Positions 1 to 7,774 of a stretch of DNA of 64,000 bases are shown in pieces (position 1 is the stretch's first letter; each line of letters opens with the position of its first letter). A program made the translations under genes and the position numbers. The stretch spans positions 3,825,501-3,889,500 of the forward strand of contig NZ_CP026121.1 of NCBI RefSeq assembly GCF_003330845.1. The letters run 5' to 3'. This DNA comes from Streptomyces sp. Go-475 (GTDB lineage: Bacteria > Actinomycetota > Actinomycetes > Streptomycetales > Streptomycetaceae). Under the pieces are notes generated by a model. That model had not been told where the DNA came from and ran no database searches. It saw only the letters and a list, made by a program, of their open reading frames with translations.

Positions 1-1
1 C

Positions 2-145
2 GACCAGCACATCGGGCTGTACGTCAACGAGTTCACCGCCGACCTCGGCGAGGACGGCTACGCGGCCGTGCGCGGGCTGCTGACGCGCGCGGCGGCCGAG
101 GGGCTGGTGCCGCCCCTCGGCCCGAACGCGCTCGCTTTTCCCTGA
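2..145 (+). CDS. mqnA: Chorismate dehydratase MqnA, 3' end only
   Basis: Only the last 47 codons lie in the window; the reading frame is open from base 2 to a TGA at 143-145. The tail contains DQHIGLYVNEFTADLGEDG and ends PPLGPNALAFP, which I recognise as the C-terminus of the MqnA/MqnD periplasmic-binding-fold family. MqnA converts chorismate to 3-enolpyruvyl-benzoate, the first step of the futalosine route to menaquinone used by Streptomyces. The next gene is convergent and encodes a cold-shock protein, an order I recall from S. coelicolor, which supports the call. The active-site part of the protein is outside the window, so MqnA rather than MqnD rests on synteny. Confidence 0.75.
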   Translation, partial: DQHIGLYVNEFTADLGEDGYAAVRGLLTRAAAEGLVPPLGPNALAFP

Positions 146-152
146 GCGGGCG

Positions 153-536
153 TCACACGTCCAGCTGGTCGGCGACCGCCCGCAGCAGCCCGGCGATCTT
201 CTTGCCCGCCGTCTTCTCGGGGTAGCGGCCCCGCTCCAGCATCGGGGTGATGTTCTCCAGGAGCGTCGTCAGGTCCTGGACGATGGAGGCCAGCTCGTCG
301 GGCTTCTTGCGGGTCGCGGCGGCGACGGACGGGGTCGGGTCCAGGATCGTCAGGGACAGCGCCTGGTCGCCGCGCTGCCCGGCGACCACCCCGAACTCCA
401 CTCGCTGGCCGGGCTTGAGCGTCTCGACTCCGGCGGGGAGGACCGAGGAATGGACGAAGACGTCACCGCCGTCGTCGCGGGAGAGAAAGCCGAAGCCCTT
501 CTCGCTGTTGAACCACTTGACCTTGCCGGTAGGCAC
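153..536 (-). CDS. Cold-shock domain protein with C-terminal extension
   Basis: A 127-residue protein with an N-terminal cold-shock (OB-fold) domain: KVKWFNSEKGFGFLS carries RNP1 (KGFGF) and DVFVHSS carries RNP2. It should bind single-stranded RNA or DNA and act as an RNA chaperone. Residues after about 70 form an extra helical C-terminal half that ordinary 67-residue Csp proteins lack. I chose the GTG at 536 (encoding VPTGKVKWF) over the ATG at 596 because the family starts immediately before the KVKWF strand. It is convergent with mqnA. Confidence 0.9.
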   Translation of the reverse strand: MPTGKVKWFNSEKGFGFLSRDDGGDVFVHSSVLPAGVETLKPGQRVEFGVVAGQRGDQALSLTILDPTPSVAAATRKKPDELASIVQDLTTLLENITPMLERGRYPEKTAGKKIAGLLRAVADQLDV

Positions 537-597
537 GTCTGTCCTCGTCCTCGTACTCGTCGGAAAACTGCTTCTGAAAACGGCTCTTGATAGCACT

Positions 598-621
598 CGG
601 GCGGGTCGTACGACCCGCCGG
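598..621. promoter_or_regulatory. Palindrome in the divergent promoter region
   Basis: GCGGGTCGTACGACCCGC at 601-618 is a perfect 18-bp palindrome, with matching bases just outside it. It lies between the divergent cold-shock gene and the small membrane protein gene, so it could be an operator or a hairpin in a leader. No regulator is suggested by the sequence. Confidence 0.35.
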
Positions 622-699
622 TACCAAGGCTAATGGTCTTGCAGCCGGTGACAAGACGTCACCCGGTTGTTCCTTCGCGCTGGGAACTACCCTGGTCCG

Positions 700-948
700 G
701 TGCGTGACAAAACCCAAACGAATTCCGCCGCTCCCGGTGACCGCCTGGTCCGTGCCGGAGCCGTCGTCTTCTTCATCGGCGCCGTGGCCACACTGGTCAC
801 GGTCGCCCCGCTGTTCCTCGGGACGACGCCCTTTCCGACGTACATGTTCGGATTGAGCATGCTCATGGCAGTCGGTTTCCTGATGGCCGGTGCGGGAGTA
901 CTGCGTTCCGTGGCGGCCGGGCGCCGTCAGGCGCGTGCGGGGCGGTAG
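700..948 (+). CDS. Small two-helix membrane protein
   Basis: An 82-residue protein from GTG 700. Two hydrophobic segments are visible: residues about 18-40 (AGAVVFFIGAVATLVTVAP) and about 48-70 (YMFGLSMLMAVGFLMAGAG), followed by a basic tail (GRRQARAGR) that should be cytoplasmic. No catalytic motif. I recognise it only as a conserved Streptomyces membrane protein between a cold-shock gene and a HAD phosphatase. The ORF can be extended to 667, but the GTG at 700 follows a plausible untranslated leader and gives a compact protein. Function unknown. Confidence 0.7.
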   Translation: MRDKTQTNSAAPGDRLVRAGAVVFFIGAVATLVTVAPLFLGTTPFPTYMFGLSMLMAVGFLMAGAGVLRSVAAGRRQARAGR

Positions 949-1568
949 TCCGAAAGCCACCCGGGGAATTCGGTCAGGCCGGTGAGGACGACGTCCGCGC
1001 CCGCCGCCCGCAGTTCCTCCTCGGGGCAGGGGCCGGTGGCCACCGCGACCGAGAGCGCGCCCGCGGCCCGGGCACCGCGCACGTCGCCGACGTGGTCGCC
1101 GACGTAGACACCCGCGTCGTGCTCGCGCAGCGCCTCCGCCTTCTGCTCGGCCCACAGGTCGCCGATGACCGCGTCGGGCTCGATGCCGAGGTGGGCGAGG
1201 TGCAGCTTCGCGTTGGGCTCGTACTTGGCGGTGACGACGATCGCGCGTCCCCCGGCCTCCCGTACGGCCGCGACGGCCTCCCGGGCGCCGGGCAGCGCCG
1301 GGCTCTCGGCGATCGCGATCGCCGGGTACATCTCCCGGTACACCTCCGCCACGGTCGCGACCTCCTCGGCCGGGAACCAGTTGATCAGTTCCTCGGCCAG
1401 CGGCGGCCCGAGCCGCGTGACCGCCAGATCGGCGTCGATGTACGTCCCCGTCCGCTCCGACAGCGCCTGGTAGCAGGCGCGGATGCCGGGGCGGGAGTCG
1501 ATCAGGGTCATGTCGAGGTCGAAGCCGACGGTGAGTGCGCGCGAGGTCGTGGAGGCCATATGGGCCAT
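927..1568 (-). CDS. HAD-family phosphatase (phosphoglycolate-phosphatase-like)
   Basis: A 213-residue HAD hydrolase. Motif I is GFDLDMTLIDS near residue 15-25, with the nucleophile Asp and acid/base Asp; motif II is the Thr in AIVVTAKYE; motif III Lys and motif IV (YVGDHVGDV) follow at about 165-175. The helical cap lies between residues 30 and 105, as in subfamily I phosphoglycolate/phosphosugar phosphatases. Substrate cannot be read from sequence. Its 3' end overlaps the convergent small membrane protein gene by 22 bp. A second in-frame ATG at 1559 (MASTTSR) is an equally likely start. Confidence 0.88.
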   Translation of the reverse strand: MAHMASTTSRALTVGFDLDMTLIDSRPGIRACYQALSERTGTYIDADLAVTRLGPPLAEELINWFPAEEVATVAEVYREMYPAIAIAESPALPGAREAVAAVREAGGRAIVVTAKYEPNAKLHLAHLGIEPDAVIGDLWAEQKAEALREHDAGVYVGDHVGDVRGARAAGALSVAVATGPCPEEELRAAGADVVLTGLTEFPGWLSDYRPARA

Positions 1569-1601
1569 TGTGCCCAGGGGGTGTGAACGGCAGTCGCGGC
1601 C

Positions 1602-2606
1602 CTAGGGCCGACGCTGTGAACGCCACACCAGGAACAGCGCCGACGCCACCGCCGCCCCGCGCACCACCCACGGCCACGTCTGGGCCACCGCCTCGTTCAT
1701 GTGCCCCTCGGCGATGGGTGCGCCCCAGCGGCCGTTCATCCGCCCCCACAGCCAGACCAGGCCCGCCACGACGGCCGTGCCGGGCAGGATCACCACCGCC
1801 CACTTCGTCTCCGCCGGGCTCAGCCGGCGGGACGCGTACGCGATGAGCCAGCCGAGGAGCAGCACGAACCAGTTGCCGAGCACCGCGCCGGCGACCAGGA
1901 GCCCGGCGGCGATGAGGAGGAGCGGGTTGCTCCAGCCGCCCGCGGGGAGGCCCGGCAGCCGGCGGCGGGTCCCGGGCGCGGCGGCCTCCTCCGCCGCCTC
2001 GACGGCCGGAGCGGGTTCCTCCGCCGCCTGCTTCTCCTGCTCCGCCTTCCGCTGCGGCGGCGGCTTCAGCAGGTCCGGCAGCTCCACCCCGCCCACGAAG
2101 CCCGGCACCTCGTCGCCCACGCCGAAGGGGCTGCTGTCCACCCGCCACCAGTCCGGCTGGACGGCGCCGTCCCCGAGTTCGTGCGCGGCGGCCAGGTGCG
2201 GCGGGGCCGCCCCCTCGGGGGCGGTGGGGCGCGGCTCCTCGGCGGGCCGTGCCGGGCGGGGGCGCGGTACGACGCGCCGCAGGACGCCCTTCGCCCGCTC
2301 GCCCGGCTCCTCCGGCTCGCGCTGCACGGGGACGGAGGCGGGGGCGGTGTGCTGCGGCTCGGCGGCGCCGGATCCCGTACCGTCCGCTGCCGCCGCCACG
2401 ACCTCGTCGGGGCTGCCGAGGCGGGTCAGGATGCGGCGGACGGCGGCGGGCGAGTCGACGGTGGCCTTCGCGCGGCGCCGGTCGATCTCGTCGCGCAGGT
2501 CCGCGACCAGGCGCATGCGGGTGGCCGACGACAACTGCCGCTGCTGGGCCACGTCGCCGACGCGGCTCAGATACTCGTAAACGACCTGGTCGCTCTCGAT
2601 CCCCAC
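1602..2606 (-). CDS. Membrane protein with N-terminal HAAS-like helical domain
   Basis: A 334-residue protein from a GTG at 2606 with GGAGGGG upstream. Residues 1-85 (YEYLSRVGDVAQQRQLSS, VADLRDEIDRRR) resemble the HAAS/DUF1700-type helical domain that accompanies sensory and permease-like membrane proteins. A long Pro/Glu/Ala-rich linker (about 90-215) follows, then hydrophobic segments near 225-260, 270-290 and 305-330. No enzymatic motif. It is divergent from the large helicase-like gene at 2738, with about 130 bp between. Function unknown. Confidence 0.75.
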   Translation of the reverse strand: MGIESDQVVYEYLSRVGDVAQQRQLSSATRMRLVADLRDEIDRRRAKATVDSPAAVRRILTRLGSPDEVVAAAADGTGSGAAEPQHTAPASVPVQREPEEPGERAKGVLRRVVPRPRPARPAEEPRPTAPEGAAPPHLAAAHELGDGAVQPDWWRVDSSPFGVGDEVPGFVGGVELPDLLKPPPQRKAEQEKQAAEEPAPAVEAAEEAAAPGTRRRLPGLPAGGWSNPLLLIAAGLLVAGAVLGNWFVLLLGWLIAYASRRLSPAETKWAVVILPGTAVVAGLVWLWGRMNGRWGAPIAEGHMNEAVAQTWPWVVRGAAVASALFLVWRSQRRP

Positions 2607-2737
2607 GAAGTCCCCTCCGGGGCGGGTGCCTTGGGAAGCCCGTCGGACGACGGTACCGCGAGCACCGACAGCGCCGCCAAAAGCCCGTCGTACACAGTCG
2701 GCTCACCCGCCGGGGGCGACCCGCTACCGTTGGCCGG

Positions 2738-5287
2738 ATGAGCACCGAGGACACGCCCGCGGCCCCCCGCTCCCTCGCGGAAGCGCTCCGCGCGCGGGGC
2801 GACGCCGCGCTGGGCGCGCTGCTGCGCAGCCGACCGGATCTCATCACGCCCGTGCCCACCGACCTCACCCAGCTCGCGACCCGCGCCGGCACCCGCGCCT
2901 CGGTCGTGCGCGCCCTGGAGCGGCTGGACCGGTTCACGCTGCAGACGGCGGAGGCGCTGGCCGTGGCCGCGGACCCGGCGACGTACGAGGAGCTGCTCGG
3001 GCTCATGGCCGGGGACGAGGGCGACCCGGCCGTCACCGCCGCCCTGCCGCACGCCCTGGACGTGCTGCGCGAGCAGGCCCTGGTCTGGGGCGCCGACGAC
3101 CGGCTGCGGCTGGTCCGCACGGCCCGTGAGCTGCTGGCGCCCTCGCCGCAGCACCCGTCGCCGACCGGGCTCGGGCCCACGGTCCAGGAGGCCACGGCCG
3201 GGATGTCCCCGGGGCGTATCCAGGAGATCGTCACGGCCGCCGGGCTGCCCTCGACCCATGACTCGGTCTCCGCGGTGACCGCCCTGACCGGCCTGTTCAC
3301 GGACCGGGCGCGGATGGCGGCGCTGCTCGCCGACGCCCCCGCCGAGTCCCTCGACGTCCTGGAGCGCCTGGTGTGGGGGCCGCCGTACGGCCAGGTCACG
3401 GCCGATCCGGCGCCCCGGCTGCGTTGGCTGCTGGACCGCGGGCTGCTGCTGCCGACGGCGCCGGGGACGGTCGTGCTGCCGCGCGAGGTCGCCCTGCACC
3501 TGCGGCGGGGGCTCGCGCACCGGACGCCCGAGCCGGTGCCGCCGGTGGTCGAGGCGGCCGCCGCGCACCGTCCACAGGTTGTGGACAGCAGCGCGGCCGG
3601 GCAGGCGTACACCGCCCTCGCGACCGTCGAGGAGCTGCTGAAGGACTGGGACGAGGGCGGGCCGGCGGTGCTGCGGGCCGGCGGGCTGAGCGTGCGGGAC
3701 CTGAAGCGGACCGCCGTCGCCCTGGACGTGCCGGAGCCGGTCGCCGCGTTCTGGGTGGAGCTGGCGTACGCGGCGGGCCTGATCGCCTCCGACGGGGAGG
3801 CCGACGAGCGGTACGCGGCCACCCCGGCCTACGACGAGTGGCGGGAGCGACCCCCGGCCGAGCGCTGGGCGCGGCTGGCCACGGCGTGGCTGGCGGCGAC
3901 CCGCACGGCCGGGCTGGTCGGCGGCCGGGACGCCAAGGACCGCACGCTGTCGGCGCTCGGGCCGGGCCTGGACCGCTCGGCGGCGCCCGAGGTGCGGCAC
4001 CGGGTGCTGGCCCTGCTGGCCGCGCTGCCGGAGGGGGCCGCTGCGGACCCCGAGTCGGTGCTGGCCCGGCTGCGCTGGGAGCGCCCCCTGCGGGGCGCCC
4101 AGCGGCAGGAGGACGACCTGCGCGCGCGCCTCGCCCGGTGGGCGTTGTCCGAGGCGGAGCTGCTGGGCGTCACGGGCCGGGGCGCGCTGTCGGCCCACGG
4201 CCGGGCGCTGCTGGGCGCGCCCGCGGCGCCCGTGAAAGGACCGGAAGCGGAGCCCTCCGGTCCGTCCGGTCCGGGAGACAAACTGCCCGTCCACCACCAC
4301 CGCACCGCACCGCTCACGCCCCTCTCCCCCGCCGAGCAGGCCGTCGCCTCCGCCGCCGCGGCCCGGCTGCTCACGCCGCTGCTGCCCGAGCCGCTGGACC
4401 ACGTGCTGCTCCAGGCCGACCTGACGGCGGTGGCGCCGGGTCCCCTGCAGCGCCCGCTCGCCGACATGCTGGGCGTGCTCGCGGACGTCGAGTCCAAGGG
4501 CGGGGCCACGGTCTACCGGTTCACGCCCGGCTCGGTGCGGCGCGCCCTCGACTCCGGGCAGACCGCCTCCGACCTGCACGCCTTCCTCGCCGCGCACTCC
4601 CGTACGCCGGTGCCGCAGCCGCTCGCGTACCTCATCGACGACGTGGCCCGCCGGCACGGGCACCTGCGGGTCGGCGCGGCCTCGGCGTACGTCCGCTGCG
4701 ACGACGACGCGGTGCTCAGCGAGATCCTCGCCGACAAGCGGGCCGCCGCGCTGGGCCTGCGCCGGCTCGCCCCGACCGTGCTGGCCGCGCAGGCGGACCC
4801 GGCGGGGCTGCTGGAGGGGCTGCGGGCGATGGGGTTCGCGCCGGCCGCCGAGTCCGCCGAGGGCGATGTGCTGATCACCCGCGCCCTCGCCCACCGCACC
4901 CCGCCCCGCGCCGCGCCCGAGCCGGTGCCGGACGGCCCGCCGGTCCCCGACGACACCCTGCTCGCCGCGGCGCTGCGCGCCATCCGGGCCGGTGACCTCG
5001 CCTCCACGACCCCGCGCAAGCCCGGCACGGCCCCGGCGGCCGACGGTGAGCTGCCGCGCACCGGTTCCGCCGAGACCCTGGCCACCATGCAGGCCGCCGT
5101 CCTGACCGGCGAGGCCCTGTGGATCGGCTACGTCAACGCCGAGGGCGCCGCCAGTCAGCGGGTCATCGCCCCCATCCGTGTCGAGGGCGGCTTCGTCACG
5201 GCGTACGACCACACCGCGGACGAGGTCCGCACGTACCCGCTGCACCGGATCACGGGGGTCGCGGAACTCGCCGACGACGCGGGCTGA
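2738..5287 (+). CDS. Helicase C-terminal-domain protein, XPB-partner-like (Rv0862c type)
   Basis: An 849-residue protein from ATG 2738. It is acidic and Ala/Leu-rich, opening with RSLAEALRARGDAALGALLRSRPDLI, the start of a family annotated as helicase XPB/Ssl2 N-terminal domain or Helicase_C_3. No Walker A or B is visible, so it is probably not an active helicase. The last 120 residues form a WYL-like module (ALWIGYVNAEGAASQRVIAPIRVEGGFVTAYD), a fold that often senses nucleic acid or nucleotide ligands. In mycobacteria the homologous gene sits beside the XPB helicase gene; here XPB starts at 7775 with three genes between. A role beside XPB is inference from that neighbourhood. Confidence 0.8.
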   Translation: MSTEDTPAAPRSLAEALRARGDAALGALLRSRPDLITPVPTDLTQLATRAGTRASVVRALERLDRFTLQTAEALAVAADPATYEELLGLMAGDEGDPAVTAALPHALDVLREQALVWGADDRLRLVRTARELLAPSPQHPSPTGLGPTVQEATAGMSPGRIQEIVTAAGLPSTHDSVSAVTALTGLFTDRARMAALLADAPAESLDVLERLVWGPPYGQVTADPAPRLRWLLDRGLLLPTAPGTVVLPREVALHLRRGLAHRTPEPVPPVVEAAAAHRPQVVDSSAAGQAYTALATVEELLKDWDEGGPAVLRAGGLSVRDLKRTAVALDVPEPVAAFWVELAYAAGLIASDGEADERYAATPAYDEWRERPPAERWARLATAWLAATRTAGLVGGRDAKDRTLSALGPGLDRSAAPEVRHRVLALLAALPEGAAADPESVLARLRWERPLRGAQRQEDDLRARLARWALSEAELLGVTGRGALSAHGRALLGAPAAPVKGPEAEPSGPSGPGDKLPVHHHRTAPLTPLSPAEQAVASAAAARLLTPLLPEPLDHVLLQADLTAVAPGPLQRPLADMLGVLADVESKGGATVYRFTPGSVRRALDSGQTASDLHAFLAAHSRTPVPQPLAYLIDDVARRHGHLRVGAASAYVRCDDDAVLSEILADKRAAALGLRRLAPTVLAAQADPAGLLEGLRAMGFAPAAESAEGDVLITRALAHRTPPRAAPEPVPDGPPVPDDTLLAAALRAIRAGDLASTTPRKPGTAPAADGELPRTGSAETLATMQAAVLTGEALWIGYVNAEGAASQRVIAPIRVEGGFVTAYDHTADEVRTYPLHRITGVAELADDAG

Positions 5288-5466
5288 GCACCGGGCCGGG
5301 GCGCCCGGGCGGCTTCTCACCCGTTCGGGTGCACGTCGGGGTTCATGCACGCCACGCCGGGGATGTCCCACGCTCGGGCGACCTTGCCGGGCGTGTCGCA
5401 TCACGCCGGGGGGCCGGGGGCAGCCACCGGGTGTCCCTGTGAGCGCTGTCGAAAGGAACTCCCCGC

Positions 5467-5598
5467 ATGCGCGCTGTTCGTCGAGTCGCCGCCGTCCTGG
5501 CCACCGCCGCCCTGATGACGTTCGGGGGGCTGGCCACTCCGGCCGCCGCCGTGAGCATCGATGTCGCCGGCCTCGTCCTCGAGACACCGCAGATCTGA
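5467..5598 (+). CDS. 43-residue secreted peptide, first of a tandem pair
   Basis: Too short for most gene finders. From ATG 5467: basic start MRAVRRVAAVL, hydrophobic core AVLATAALMTFGGLA, then TPAAA followed by VSIDVAGLVLETPQI. This is a clear signal peptide with cleavage expected after AAA, leaving a mature peptide of only about 14 residues. GAAAGGAAC at 5452-5460 is a reasonable ribosome binding site. The next gene has the same design and a similar C-terminal pattern (I, acidic or small, L/P-rich), so they may be relatives. Function unknown; a secreted signal or surface peptide is speculation. Confidence 0.6.
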   Translation: MRAVRRVAAVLATAALMTFGGLATPAAAVSIDVAGLVLETPQI

Positions 5599-5614
5599 TC
5601 GCCCCCGCGCCCAT

Positions 5615-5645
5615 CGGGCCGGCCCCGCGTCCGTGGGCCGGCCCG
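5615..5645. terminator. Hairpin between the two small secreted-peptide genes
   Basis: CGGGCCGGCCC at 5615-5625 and GGGCCGGCCCG at 5635-5645 form a perfect 11-bp stem with a 9-base loop. No T-run follows, as is usual for Streptomyces terminators. It lies directly after the stop of the 43-residue peptide gene. Confidence 0.55.
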
Positions 5646-5705
5646 CGGTGTGGCGGCACCTCGTCCCACCGTTCGCGAACGTCCGAGAAAGGCCGTGCCG
5701 TCCGC

Positions 5706-5894
5706 ATGCGTGAAAAGCTGCCCGCCGTCGCCCTGTCCGCCGTCGCCCTCGTGGGCGTGCTCGCGCCCTCCGCGGCCGCGGCCCCCGCGCTGCCGCTGCC
5801 GCTGCCGGCCGCCGGCACCGAGCCCCTGGTCTCCGAGGCGATCGGCATCGAGGGACCGCTGATCCAGAACGTCAGTCTGCCCACGCTGAAGTAG
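5706..5894 (+). CDS. 62-residue secreted peptide, second of a tandem pair
   Basis: From ATG 5706: MREKLPAVALSAVALVGVLAPSAAAAP is a textbook signal peptide (short charged start, hydrophobic core, AAA cleavage site). The mature part is about 35 residues, Pro/Leu-rich at first (ALPLPLPAAGTEPLV) and ending IGIEGPLIQNVSLPTLK. There is no Cys, no LPxTG and no chaplin-like motif. It overlaps the convergent YqhA-IstB fusion gene by 23 bp. Function unknown; together with the 5467 gene it forms a small two-gene module. Confidence 0.65.
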   Translation: MREKLPAVALSAVALVGVLAPSAAAAPALPLPLPAAGTEPLVSEAIGIEGPLIQNVSLPTLK

Positions 5895-7599
5895 CGCGCC
5901 GCGTCCGGTAGCTGTCCCCGTCCAGCCGCACGATCTCGGCGTGGTGGGCCACGCGGTCCGCCAGCGCCGGGGCGGACGCGCCGAAGACCTCGTCCCAGCG
6001 GCCGAGCGGGCGGTCGCTGGTCAGGATCAGCGAGGCCCGCTCATAGCGGTGCGCGACCAGCTGGAAGAACAGGCCGGCGGTGGCCGCGTCGAACGGCGTG
6101 TAGCCGACCTCGTCGACGATCAGCAGGGCGTGCTCGTCGAGCGCGGCCAGCTCCGCGTCGAGCCGCCCGGCGGCGCGGGCGTCGGACAGCCGGGCGGCCC
6201 ACTCGGCGGCGGTCGCGAACAGCACTCGGTGCCCGGCCTGGCAGGCCCGTACGCCGAGGGCGATGGCCAGGTGCGTCTTGCCGGTGCCGGGCGGGCCGAC
6301 GAAGACGACGTTGCGCCGGGCGGTGACGAAGTCCGCCTTGCCGAGCCGGGCCACGGCCTCCCGGTCGAAGCCCCGGGGGTGCTGCTCGTCGAAGTCCTCC
6401 AGCAGCTTGCGGACCGGGAAGCCGGCGGCCCGGATCCGGGCCTCGGCGTCCGCGTCCGGCTCCGCCTGCCGGGGGGCGGGCGGAGCGGCAGCCGGGGCCT
6501 CCCGCCCCGACCGCCCGTGCCACCGGCCTGCGGCATCCGACTCCGACCGCCCGTCCCGCCGGCCTGCGGCATCCGACTCCGACCGCCCGTCCCGTCGGCC
6601 TGCGGCATCCGACTCCGACCGCCCGTCCCGTCGGCCTGCGGCATCCGACTCCGACCGCCCCTGCCACCCGCCTGCGGCATCCGACTCCAACCGCCCGTCC
6701 CGCCGGCCTCCGGCATCCGACTCCGACCGCCCCTGCCACCGGCCTGCGGCATCCGACTCCGACCGCCCGTCCCGCCGGCCTCCGGCATCCGGCTCCAACC
6801 GCCCCTGCCACCCGCCTGCGGCATCCGACTCCGACCGCCCCTGCCACCGGCCTCCGGCATCCGACTCCGACCGCCCCTGCCACCCGCCTGCGGCATCCGA
6901 CTCCGACCGCCCCTGCCACCCGCCTGCGGCATCCGACTCCGACCGCCCGTCCCACCGGCCTGCGGCATCCGACTCCGACCGCCCCTGCCACCGGTCTGCG
7001 GCTTCCGGCTCCTGCCCGTGCCGCCGGTCTGCGGCTTCCGGCTCCGCCCGTGGGTGCCCGGCCGGCGTACGGTCGGCGTGCCCGCGATCCGTCTGCGCGG
7101 CCATCGGCCCCGACATGTAGGCGAGGATCGCCGCCGACGCGATGAACGCCATGTGGATCACCGTCCCCCACAGCAGGGCGTGGCGGGAGGTGTGGTGGAC
7201 GTCCACGAACATCTGCAGCAGGTGGACGGAGGAGATGCCGACGATCGCCGTGGCGAGCTTGACCTTCAGCACGTTGGAGTTGACGTGCGAGAGCCATTCG
7301 GGCTGGTCGCGGTGGCCCTGGAGGCCGATGCGGGAGACGAACGTCTCGTAGCCGCCGACGATCACCATGATCAGCAGGTTGGCGATCATGACGACGTCGA
7401 CCAGCTTCAGCACGGCGAGCATCACGTACGTCTCGGTGGCGTGCCCGCTCACGCACATGAGGATTAACGTCCACAGCTCCTTGAAGAACTTGTAGACGTA
7501 GACGCCCTGCGCGGCCACGAGCCCGAAGTACAGCGGGGCCTGGAGCCAGCGGGTGGCGAACAGGGCGTATCCGAGCGTGGTGGTGGTGGGGTTCCGCAC
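5872..7599 (-). CDS. YqhA/UPF0114 membrane protein fused to an IstB-like ATPase through a 12-residue repeat array
   Basis: A 575-residue protein from GTG 7599. Residues 1-170 match the YqhA/UPF0114 family: several membrane helices (YFGLVAAQGVYVYKFF, MLAVLKLVDVVMIANLLIMV, AIVGISSVHLLQMF, HMAFIASAAILAYM). Residues about 205-361 are thirteen copies of a 12-residue unit, consensus GRSESDAAGRWQ, with degenerate flanks. Residues 390-575 form an IstB/DnaC-type AAA+ core: Walker A GPPGTGKTH near 434, Walker B LLIVDEVGY near 490, sensor LILTSDRP. The N-terminal helper segment of true IstB is missing and no istA transposase gene is near, so this is not an intact IS21. How a membrane channel-like domain and a DNA-transposition-type ATPase work together is unknown. 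Confidence 0.8.
   Translation of the reverse strand: MRNPTTTTLGYALFATRWLQAPLYFGLVAAQGVYVYKFFKELWTLILMCVSGHATETYVMLAVLKLVDVVMIANLLIMVIVGGYETFVSRIGLQGHRDQPEWLSHVNSNVLKVKLATAIVGISSVHLLQMFVDVHHTSRHALLWGTVIHMAFIASAAILAYMSGPMAAQTDRGHADRTPAGHPRAEPEAADRRHGQEPEAADRWQGRSESDAAGRWDGRSESDAAGGWQGRSESDAAGGWQGRSESDAGGRWQGRSESDAAGGWQGRLEPDAGGRRDGRSESDAAGRWQGRSESDAGGRRDGRLESDAAGGWQGRSESDAAGRRDGRSESDAAGRRDGRSESDAAGRRDGRSESDAAGRWHGRSGREAPAAAPPAPRQAEPDADAEARIRAAGFPVRKLLEDFDEQHPRGFDREAVARLGKADFVTARRNVVFVGPPGTGKTHLAIALGVRACQAGHRVLFATAAEWAARLSDARAAGRLDAELAALDEHALLIVDEVGYTPFDAATAGLFFQLVAHRYERASLILTSDRPLGRWDEVFGASAPALADRVAHHAEIVRLDGDSYRTRRATSAWAD
6517..6984 (-). repeat. 36-bp coding tandem repeat array, 13 units
   Basis: Thirteen consecutive 36-bp units with no spacers, in frame with the fusion gene. 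The units differ at a few codons only (GRW/GGW/GRR followed by Q, D or H), so the array looks recently amplified and partly homogenised. One further decayed unit or two on the 5' side (up to about 7050) extends the pattern (EPEAADR). Because 36 is a multiple of 3, copy-number change keeps the frame. Confidence 0.9.
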
Positions 7600-7774
7600 A
7601 GTCGGCCATTCTTCGGGGCCACGGCGGAAAACCTGAATTCACACCACACGTTGGAATGAAAAGGCATTAAGTACGACCGGCTGCGCAGATCACACCACCG
7701 GGCGCCGTCGATCAGGCACACTGGACGTTTGGCCGAGCCGTCCGAGCAGTCCGGCCGCAGAAAGGGTGCCGCGC

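Noticed and set aside
463..3822. Very long minus-strand open frame
   Set aside because: Composition-driven (Arg/Pro/Gly/Ala-rich), overlaps four recognisable genes on both strands and has no domain.
5872..6500. Intact IS21 element
   Set aside because: An IstB-like ATPase core is present, but no IstA transposase, no terminal repeats and no target duplication are seen.
6517..6984. CRISPR-like regular 36-bp repeats
   Set aside because: The units follow each other directly with no spacers and translate as a continuous in-frame 12-residue repeat of one protein; no cas gene is near.
5941..7467. Long plus-strand open frame (repeats rich in IRLRPPVPPACG)
   Set aside because: It is the antisense of the YqhA-IstB gene. 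The minus frame holds recognisable membrane and ATPase motifs; the plus frame is low complexity produced by the repeat and high G+C.
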